This document shows positions 34,833 to 64,000 of a stretch of 64,000 nucleotides of DNA, piece after piece (positions within the stretch are counted from its first letter, which is position 1; every line of letters begins with the position of its first letter). A program made the translations under genes and the position numbers. The notes under the pieces were generated by a model. The model ran no database searches. It saw nothing but the letters and a program-made list of their open reading frames with translations, and was not told the origin of the DNA. Origin of the DNA: Ischnura elegans (taxonomy: Eukaryota; Arthropoda; Insecta; Odonata; Coenagrionidae); assembly GCF_921293095.1 (NCBI RefSeq), contig NC_060251.1, positions 38,049,644 through 38,113,643 of the forward strand. Direction: 5' to 3'.

Positions 34833-36793
34833 ATTGAAGCGTTGACATAGGAAAGGCAGTAAGTCACTAACTGTGAATTTTACAGGAGGCAAAAAAGAGA
34901 GGTTTGCCAACATTGAGAAGCTCATATTAGAGAACAAACTTTGTTAATCGTAGCAACTGATATAATTTTACTAATTGAATTTCTACATTGTACATGTACT
35001 ATCCTCTCTATATGAATAAACAAAATTGCAGTTTTTTCTGACTTATTACCTTTCCCATGTCAATGCTTCAATTATTACTTGTTTTGATTTTCTCCACTAA
35101 TGAGAATAGCAGTAGACTACCCGATTTTATTAGTTTAAGTTTTCCCATTATGAGGTAACAAGGGCTTCGGCAGGACTCAAAAGGCAAAATCCTTTGCTCT
35201 TGGGATTCACTACTGCAATGACTGTGGTATAGACAATGGCCTTGCCGACGGAAAAGGCAGTTTTCTGTCTTATGATTTCTTGTAGACTTTGGTACTTGTA
35301 AGTTAATTTGAGGGGATTGAAATTTTTAATCTTAGTAGATGGTTCTTATATTTTGTTTGGTAGAAATCTTACTTAATGGCTTGATGTTAATTATGAAATT
35401 TTTTTAAGAGATGTGAATGGACTTTCAAACAAAAATAATTCAATTCCTAAGAAATTGATGTCCAGGCTAAAGTAAAAAATGTTTAGCAACACCATTGCAT
35501 AAAAAAATAGAAAATCATAAGCATTTACCTTAATGGTCAACACTGGAGGAGGGATCAAGGTTATCTCCCTTAAAGCAAAGGAAAATGAGCACTGGGCTCA
35601 GGGCCAAGAATGGAATGAGAAGGTACTAGCCAAAGATATACTCTAGGTACTAGCTGTGTTTGTGCTCTATTTTGAGAACATTAAAGTCCACTGCTTAACT
35701 TGTTAGCAAAAATGAATTCTCCCGTCCCCAAGAACTCCAAAAAAAGTAGTTCAATCATTATTACCTGTCAGATTAAATAGAAAAAATGTTCACCACCTTT
35801 ATATGACTTAGGCATAACAAATGTCATCATGTATTAATGGGATACTTTTGGCCGTTCAATTTTATCCTGGACATTCTGAATACTATGTAAATAAAAACAT
35901 CATAAGCTGTACGTTTCATTAGGATGATGTTGAAGTAGGTGTTGCTGGTGGTAGCCCCCAAAACCACCCAACTATAGGAACTTAATGAGTCTAATGGTGT
36001 CATCGTTAAAATGACAGCAGGAATACATTTTCCCTCCTAAATTAAGATGGCTGTGATAGTAGAATTGGAAAGTCAGTTTCCAGCAAGTGCATTTGAACTG
36101 CCACTGACATATTCTGATTAGCTCATATAGATTGCATTGCTCTGTTCTACTAACTATTTTTGAGTTTGACTCATTTTTTTTCCATGAGTTTAATGCAGGC
36201 AATCTTTAAAAAGTGTTATCAAACACATTAAGTTGAAATTAAATTAGAAAAATTTATATTGGACCATGAACTCTAAAAGTTGTACTTTTCTTGTTGTATA
36301 ATCTGAATAATGTTGCGAAAGGAGCTTATCAGGGGGAGTGAACACTAAATTTTCTCACTATCCATGGTAGCGGACCGCTGTATTGCATATTCTTAGCCTC
36401 CCTGATTGAAGAAAGATAGTGGGCGCTACGTAGAGGCTTTCGAATCAACTACCAACTCACCATCAGCCACCTATAGCTAATATTAAAGCTCCTGCAAATA
36501 TGGAACGATCAGTGGCTTAAAAAAAACCACACCGACTGAATGCTCACACTGCGATACTACGTAGCGCTCACATTCAGGGGGACATTGCACAGCTAATGAG
36601 GTAGCGCTCACTCACCTTGAATGCACCCATTCTTTATTTCGAAATTAGCGCGTACTCGAAAAAAGCGCTATCACCGGCACTTGCTGACAACGGGAAAGAA
36701 AATTGAGCAGCGTTATACGAAAGCGGTTATTCGTCTTCGTGTATGGACTTTACGAATGTTTATGTAATCTTGTGTTGTCCGTAAAAGTTTTCG
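34833..36793. other. intergenic, upstream of SLD5
   Basis: No transposon ends or genes recognised. The last 300 bases, GC-richer with several AGCGCTCA and GCGC words, should include the SLD5 promoter and 5' UTR, but no consensus element is clear enough to call. Confidence 0.4.
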
Positions 36794-37444
36794 ATGGAGG
36801 TTGATATTAGTCTTGAAGATAGTGATTCCGAAGAAACTGTCACCGCTCAAAGTGTGTTGGAGAAATTAGAAGAGGCATGGCTTAACGAAAAGTTTAGCCC
36901 TGAGATTTTACCACACCGGACAGAATTAGTAGATTGTATGCTGGAGCAAATTAACCAGATGGAAGAAAACCTCGACAAGTTAAAGAAGAATGACTTTCGT
37001 GTTGTTGTTCATAGAATGGAACTGGATAGAATTCGTTATATTATAACTAGTTATCTGAGGAATCGGCTCGAAAAAATTGAGTTGTTTACGAGTCACATAT
37101 TGGACTTGGAGTCGAAGAGGCCTGTAGACGAACGCTATCTGTCACCAGCAGAATATAAATTCGCTCGGGATCATCAGTCTCATTTAGAAGGTCATTTTGA
37201 AACATTAGTGCTGAGGCATATGCCGTACAATTTTCAGTCTCTGGACCGAAATACAATGTGTGTTACTCCAAATTTACTGTCGCAAGTGTTTCTTAGAGTT
37301 AATAAGGCCGTAAATGGTGTGGTGGTAGATGCTGGTGGTGATGCTGTGGATGAAGAAATAGATTTGGATGAAAATACTCAACATATCATGCAGTACAAGT
37401 CGATTGCAGACCTTGTGAAATCTGGGCATGTGCAGCTTATCTAA
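36794..37444 (+). CDS. Sld5/GINS4: GINS complex subunit Sld5
   Basis: One uninterrupted 216-residue frame, close to human GINS4 at 223. The N-terminal acidic segment (MEVDISLEDSDSEET) leads into the helical A domain with WLNEKFSPEILP, an HRMELDRIRYIITSYLRNRL core (about residues 75-95) and LSPAEYKFARDH (about 115-127); the C-terminal B domain ends DLVKSGHVQLI, as in Sld5. With Psf1, Psf2 and Psf3 it forms GINS, which joins Cdc45 and Mcm2-7 as the CMG replicative helicase in the nucleus. The ATG is the first in frame, after in-frame UTR-like sequence. The lack of introns is notable beside the intron-rich neighbours; the frame is intact, so it is either a naturally intronless gene or a retained retrocopy. 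No poly-A tract or target duplication was seen that would prove a retrocopy. Confidence 0.94.
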   Translation: MEVDISLEDSDSEETVTAQSVLEKLEEAWLNEKFSPEILPHRTELVDCMLEQINQMEENLDKLKKNDFRVVVHRMELDRIRYIITSYLRNRLEKIELFTSHILDLESKRPVDERYLSPAEYKFARDHQSHLEGHFETLVLRHMPYNFQSLDRNTMCVTPNLLSQVFLRVNKAVNGVVVDAGGDAVDEEIDLDENTQHIMQYKSIADLVKSGHVQLI

Positions 37445-40400
37445 AGGTATTGGCTAAAGTTTACCTGAGTTAGTTGAGCGTTTATTTAGTTCTTAACCAC
37501 TATGAATATTTTAACTGTTGCTGGTATGATATGAATGTGTCCGTGGAATGAACCTTAATCATTGTAATCCATTCTTGTGGTACATGTTCTTGAATTTGAA
37601 GTATACATTGGTGCACCAATATATTTTTTATGTTCACTGACATTAATTGCGTTTTTACTATTGTCTCAACTCATCTAATATTTTACTTCACCTTCTATCT
37701 ATCATGATCACGTTGCGTGGGGCGATTCCAACTATCAATCGACATTTCTGAATCTTCAAAGGAAGTCATCGTCGAGTTCCTGGTGATATCTTTCTCTGTT
37801 TTCCGGGAGAATCTGCTTATCTGAATGGAAGTCCTCAGAGGAACGGTGGTACATAAATCAATGCTTATGCATGTTGGGATATACTCGCCTTTATAAGGCT
37901 AACAGTGTTGCCATGATATATGTAATATTCTTGGTTATTCAGAATATTCGTTGATCCACGTATAACCCATTATTGCTCATTTTTTTCTCTCAAAATATTT
38001 CTTTCAAATGACGTCTTATTGAGGAACGTTTAAACCTTATTCAATATTTAATCCTTATTCAATATATACAGTTCTTGAAAATTGACGTTTGCAAGGTAAC
38101 TTAATGAAAAATGTATGCTCCCTTAGATTTAATTTCTGAATGAAAAATAATTTCGAATCAAAAGGCCTATTTCTGTTTTGCTGTAAATTATTAATATATT
38201 CATGTTAAATCTCATCAATCGAAAAAACTGACGAGCTTACCATATTTTTCATAATCGTGGATTGTTGTATGCAGTAAAATGTCAAGTAATCCTCAATGTA
38301 TTGTTTTTTTGCCAATTTCAAAGGTAAAGTTAGATATCAGGTTTTCATCATGAACTGGTATTATTGATTGCTTTGAGTTCATCGACCAAGACCTGGTTAT
38401 CCTCTAGACTCTTAAATTGTATCACCTCATTTGTATAGAATTACTTTTGTGGTATTTGAATTAAGGCTCCTTCATCTGCTCTGCCTGGTCTGTATGCCAA
38501 TGGTACGAGAGAAACTGTGGGGCAGTTTGCCCCAGGTCTCCACCTTCATAGGAACCCCTTCCTTTACCTCTGAGCGGCTTTTTTAAGGTGAATGAGTTGT
38601 GGGAAAAGATTGTACCTCTTGGCTCCTTACTGTTTATGAGCTGCCCTGATTTGTTTTGTTGTTTAATGGCTATGTTAAGAAAAAAAATTATGCTGAGCCT
38701 CAGTATTGGGCATAATCAAATTATCAATGGCTATATGCTGGTCCAGACATTAAAAAAAAAATGTTTCCTTTTAAGATAGGCATTTACATTTCTTTGATGT
38801 AATTCATTCATGTTATGTTCGTCTTTTTATTGAAGTTTGCTTATCAAGTTATTCACAGGATAAAAATCAAGTATGAAGCTCACAACCATGTAATTTTTCC
38901 ACATTTCATTTGAGTTTCTCATAATGCTCTCTATTATCATTAGTTTTTATTTTCTTAGGAAAGGTTAGTTAATGGACCTTGGTTGTTTTTGGTTTAAATG
39001 ATGGCTTCAGGCAGAATCCTGAGTACATATGGTTACTCATTACCACTCACTTGTATTTTGAAATTTTCCTTTATTTTACATGTGCTTTCTAAAATTCATT
39101 TTTGCGGTGCTCAACTTTTCATCATCATATATGGTCACCAAGAATTTTAAAGCACATTAATTGCATTTGTCATTTCTCTAGACTGGATAGAATATGAATA
39201 TCAATATTTTTCATCCATCATATTAATCATGCATTTGTATTTTTTGTGTGTTTTCATTTTATGTCCAAAATTGTGTGCTACAATAAGTGAGTAGCTATCA
39301 CTGTAGCCTACATATTTTTTGGAGTCCTATGTGTACAGAGGTAACTAGGTAAATAACAAAATGATAAAGATATTAGTGCCATCCACTTTGTTGCTTTGGT
39401 CTTATCTTACAACTTGCTGTATATACCCAACATCACATTTTTGAGGCATTAGTAATTAATGGACATTGACATTTTGAGGTATGATGAAGTTGTAAGCACT
39501 GGTTATTAGCAATCTAGTATTTTATGCTAAATATAAAATGTAATCTTGCTTTACTGTGATGTATCAAATCCTTAATGGCAATTTTTTTCACTTAAAGAAA
39601 TGCATCATGTAATTTGCTGCTAACCCAGTCTGTTGTGATAATTACTGTACCTTTATTATAGAAATTATTGTAGCTATAGGTGGACTCATCTCCACCTGGT
39701 TACTGAAAAACTATGTCAAGGTACTTGCTTTGCCAATACATACTTCAATAAACTCAATTCATTAATTGAGCAACTAGGTGTTTTAAAGTAGGTTGTCAAA
39801 TGAAGTGTACGGGCTTTTGAATTTTCCATTTTTCATCAACACTCTAGCATAGTATTTTTTTTGGCCAATGCCCATTTGTTATCATTAGTTCACTTCTCAT
39901 GTATGTGCCTTGTGAAGTTGCTCATCGGCAGTGATAATGCCTCAATTGTTTATTATATGAATTCCATATGGTTGCATTCACAGTGAATGTTCAACTTGTA
40001 TTTTCTCACTAATAAAAGGAATTAATTTATTACTAGTTTTATCAATAACTGATTATAGTACATATTGATTATGTACCTTTTGTTCATTTGTTAGTGGTAG
40101 TACACGTGAAGAATAGTTATCCTGATTTTTAGCTCCTACATCTGATTTAATAAATCACTAATATGCCTCTCATCAACATTCTTGTACATATAGCCTACAC
40201 ATTTATATGCCTATTTTGGTCTCTGGTTTCATGTTTGGGCTTGAGATCTGAACAAATATTGTGTTAGGTAGGTACATACATACATCCCTGGAAATTCCAT
40301 CAGATAGAAGATATTTTTATGATTCAGGGGATAGAATTTTTAATGCTAAACCATCAATTTGATCAGACTTTTTTCTTCTCATGATTTTTGTGGAAACTTT

Positions 40401-40569
40401 TAGATTAGATGTTTACATATCAAAAAATGTTGGTGTAGGTTTCCACAGTGTTGTGTGATTCACTGCATTCATACAGATATTTATTTTCTCACAAAATGAA
40501 ATAGTTTTTATGTCATGTATTTTAAGTGCTAAATGGAGCTAAGAAGTATGAGAATAACCCAAGAGTTAT
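37445..40569. other. convergent intergenic region, SLD5 to ABCC4
   Basis: AT-rich DNA between the two convergent 3' ends. No gene, RNA or transposon terminus supported; the SLD5 3' UTR must start here. Confidence 0.4.
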
Positions 40570-40860
40570 GAAGTCTTATATTTCATCATCATCATCATTA
40601 GTCAACAATCCTAAGATTGGTTTGACGCAGCTCTCCATTTCTCTCTCCTATCCGCTAATCTCTTCATAGCTACATATTTATTCTCTTTTACATCCTTTAT
40701 AACCTGTCCTATATAACTCATTCGGGGCCGTCCCTTGCCCTTTTTCCCTTCCACTTGTCCTTCAACGATTGTCTTCATCAGACCATCGTGCCTCAAAATG
40801 TGGCCAACTAAGTTGTCCCTTCTTCTGCTTTATGTTTTTAGGAGGCTTCTCTTTTCTCTT
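40570..40860 (-). mobile_element. 3' end of a LINE, reverse transcriptase C-terminus
   Basis: A minus-strand frame (40796-40611) reads MRHDGLMKTIVEGQVEGKKG and continues with GRPRMSYIGQVIKDV, a Lys/Arg-rich stretch and KWRAASNQS at the stop. This is the conserved tail of a family of insect LINE polyproteins. The (ATC)n-type 3' tail lies at 40585-40597 on +. Truncated just upstream of this tail. Older relative at 22355-22530. Confidence 0.8.
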
Positions 40861-40933
40861 AATATTTCATCATAAGCTCTGAATGTATTTTGAGTGTATT
40901 GGTAGTGGTTTTCCACATGGTTGATTTCATTAA

Positions 40934-40939
40934 TTTATT
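40934..40939 (-). terminator. polyadenylation signal of the ABCC4-like gene
   Basis: AATAAA on the minus strand 33 nt past the ABCC4 stop, giving a very short 3' UTR if used. Confidence 0.5.
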
Positions 40940-40971
40940 TAACAATTTATACAGTTTAAATTTCACTTGCA

Positions 40972-61537
<20,566 letters not shown>

Positions 61538-61711
61538 CTGAAAACAAAATTCCACGGTGTGAATGAAGTACCAATAGATTGATGTTTTTTTTAAATTCAC
61601 TGTAGAACAATTAGTGCCAAGGAATGCTCGAATTTTTGTTTTAAAGCTATAATAATATTTTATTTTGCCAGTGGAAAAAATTGACTAACTTGCAAATATA
61701 TACTGTGCAAT

Positions 61712-64000
61712 AGGGCGGATCGCAAAAATCGATTTTTTTCAAATCCATCTGGCCCAATGAAAAAAAGTTGTGGGACCGATCAAAAATAAGGCCTGAAAAT
61801 TTTGAGACCTGTACGTGAACCCCTGACCCTCGCTCAAATGCAATTTAGGGGGGGAGGGTCAAAAATCGAAAAATATAATATTTTATGCTCATTCCCTATA
61901 GATTTTGCCGAGTTACTGCCCTTTCAGGACAAAAATTTCGTGCATTTTGACGAATCTGCCACCGTTTAGCCACAAAATGCCTAATTTGAGTCCGCGTCCG
62001 CGAAGAAAATATTCCAACGCCCACGCAGCGTCGCGGATACCAGAGCCGCAGGCCGATCCCTTCCCCTCCACGCTCGCTTCTCCCCCTCCCACGCCTCTAA
62101 TACAGCAAAATTCATCCCGCGCATGCTGCTAGGAGGTCGTTCATCTTTGATAATATAAATCAGAAGATGGTAGAAGGTAAAAAACGATGCGTAGTGAGAC
62201 GACTTGTCCCTTATTTGGCGCCTCGTCGGCGTTGAACAAATCGATGTTACCAACTTTTAGAGAAGTGATGAAATATTTTTAGATCTGCGCACGTAGGAAA
62301 GGAGACTACGGTCTATGAAGACGCCTCTCGAGTGGCTATGAAGGGTTGGGAACTTAGGTTATGCACTTCTATTCCGGTATTGTCCGACAGCTGTGACTAA
62401 ATGGATGAATAAGGGTGAAGGCCGCCGGCGTACCCTCCCCGCTCCCCTCTCGAACGCCCCAGAGGCACCAAAATTCACACCAGGTGCGTCTTTCTTCGTT
62501 AGTCTTACTAATACTTGATGTATCAGCATCGTCCGGTGAGGAACAATCACGAAAGAATTACTCAATTACTTGCTTTCCAGTCTGTATTTCTTATGTTAGT
62601 GTCATTCCTCGTCTTTTGCTGCTGTCAACAAAGTTTTGGTAAATTCTTTCGCGAATCTCTCGTCCGTATGTATAATTATAGGAATATTGAAATTCAAATT
62701 TGAACTTTCATCAATAGATTTTTAAATTCCACAGCGCTAAGCTCAGATATAGCCGAAGGAACCGGAGTCTCTCTCCAATATATCATCAGCGGGTAGCCCT
62801 TTACGTCGATATTAAAATCCAGCAATTAAAAAAATCTCGGATTGGTCGCCAAACGCATCCTTGCAGAAACGCAAATTGGGTCCCTAGATTACACTCCCAA
62901 CGTTTATGTCGCAAATCCAAGTCAACATAGTGCAATTAGCAAATAGACCACTGTAAGGGATGAAATACGATTTGATGCTTTCCCGGCGAATGATGTGGGT
63001 AAACTCTTTTCGGGGTTCAACAAAATTTATCCCTTAGGATGAGCCCCCAGTCGGAGCTTGAAATGTTGGCCATTATGGAAAAATTAACCCAGTGGGAATC
63101 CCGAGAAGAGTCTACCCACACTGCAAGGGATGTTGGAATTATGCTTATAGCAAAGGGATGATGCCTCCTTTTTGGGCGGTATTCGCTTGGTACTATCATA
63201 ATCAAATCCTTTTTAATTCTGTGCATCTAATTTTCACTCGGAAAGGAATCGATAATCGCAGATTTTATAACTTTTGCTAATCCTCTGACGGAGGAGGCAA
63301 ACCTCCAAAAAAGGGAACCTGTTTCTTCAACTTACACCACACATTCCCCTCTAAACTTGTATTGATAAGTACTCTTTCCTTTCTTCATCAGACAAGAGTA
63401 TAGTCTTCCATTCCAATAAAATAAGGCCTTTTGATGGCACCTCTCTTTTCTTATTCACAGTAATTAGCATCTTTTTCTGTCTACATAAGTAATTCTGGTA
63501 CACTAGCTTTGATGTATCTTACGAAGTTATCACCTTTGCGTCAGCTAAAGTTGCGGGAACGATCATTGCTGTTGCTTGGTTCTTGCATATACCTCTATCG
63601 CAGTTGGCAGACGCACTTTCCCCGAAGAAGTTCCAATTTGAGTTTATAGTCCATAATGTTTATTTCATGAGGAAAGTAGAGATACAAATCGGCTAATTTC
63701 TCGCCAGTTTAATTTTCTTCGGATGAATTGATGAAGAAAATTTTTGATACTATTTTCCCGTACAAGAACTGACGATGATGACTTAACGCTCTCCTACGAT
63801 TCCCTTTTTTCCTCAGTTGTCGAGTTTCTTTAGGGTTCAATCCAGCAGCCATCATCTTTCTTTTCGTCAGATTGTCTCTCAAAATACTTCTTCATTGGGG
63901 GAGCCTTATGCTCCTCCATGCACTTACACGCAAAAATATCGCATAATTTAAAATGTTCCTTTAAATTTGTTTGAGTCTTATACTTCAATAAAACCCTTCT
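61712..64000 (-). mobile_element. unclassified large repeat element running off the right edge (tentative)
   Basis: Starts with an abrupt end-like sequence AGGGCGGATCGCAAAAATCG, then AT-rich and G-rich subterminal text, and has a base composition and word content unlike the ABCC4 introns. Near the right edge the minus strand shows coding scraps, including KLCDIFACKC with closely spaced cysteines followed by a Lys-rich segment, and DLYLYFPHE further on. I do not recognise the protein, and its several breaks indicate a relic. Family and far end are unknown. The alternative is ordinary intron sequence. Confidence 0.35.

Overview
The window looks like a stretch of arthropod, most likely insect, nuclear genome: AT-rich, intron-containing genes with GT-AG splice sites, and a dense mixture of transposon families typical of insects (Ty1/copia, Tigger/pogo, hAT, TTAA-type MITEs, RTE-like LINE tails, tRNA-derived SINEs). 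I cannot name the species from sequence alone. No bacterial genes, CRISPR arrays or rRNA genes were seen.

Three host genes are well supported. COMMD2 lies on + at 18606-26307 with six exons and a complete 214-residue protein. SLD5/GINS4, a subunit of the GINS replication complex, lies on + at 36794-37444 as one uninterrupted exon of 216 residues. An ABCC4 (MRP4)-like multidrug transporter lies on - from 61537 down to 40972; eighteen exons join in one unbroken frame of 971 codons covering NBD1, the linker, TMD2, NBD2 and the C-terminus. Its first transmembrane domain is not visible and should lie beyond the right edge. SLD5 and ABCC4 are convergent, with 3.5 kb between their stops. The three genes have no obvious functional link (endosomal trafficking/NF-kB scaffold, DNA replication, efflux pump).

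Layout: 1-4220 a Ty1/copia element on -, cut by the left edge; 4221-13690 mostly gene-poor sequence with foldback repeats (4797-4949, 6427-6495, 11752-12012) and a tRNA-derived SINE; 13694-14943 a probable solo LTR; 16268-16769 a TA-flanked MITE full of CCACGTGG motifs; 18606-26307 COMMD2 with LINE remnants in its introns; 27221-34830 a three-level transposon nest (Tigger interrupted by a short hAT element, itself interrupted by a 4.5-kb THAP-bearing DNA transposon with subterminal hairpins); 36794-37444 SLD5; 40972-61537 ABCC4, whose introns hold many MITEs, a SINE pair with a flipped tRNA-like module, a LINE endonuclease fragment and a second nested pogo-type element; 61712-64000 the apparent end of a large unclassified element running off the right edge.

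The most unusual signals are the clean three-level nest with readable target duplications, the paired hairpins whose arm tips are swapped in a base-pair-preserving way, the tRNA-like SINE core present in both orientations, and the near-perfect 57-bp-arm palindrome at 4.8 kb.
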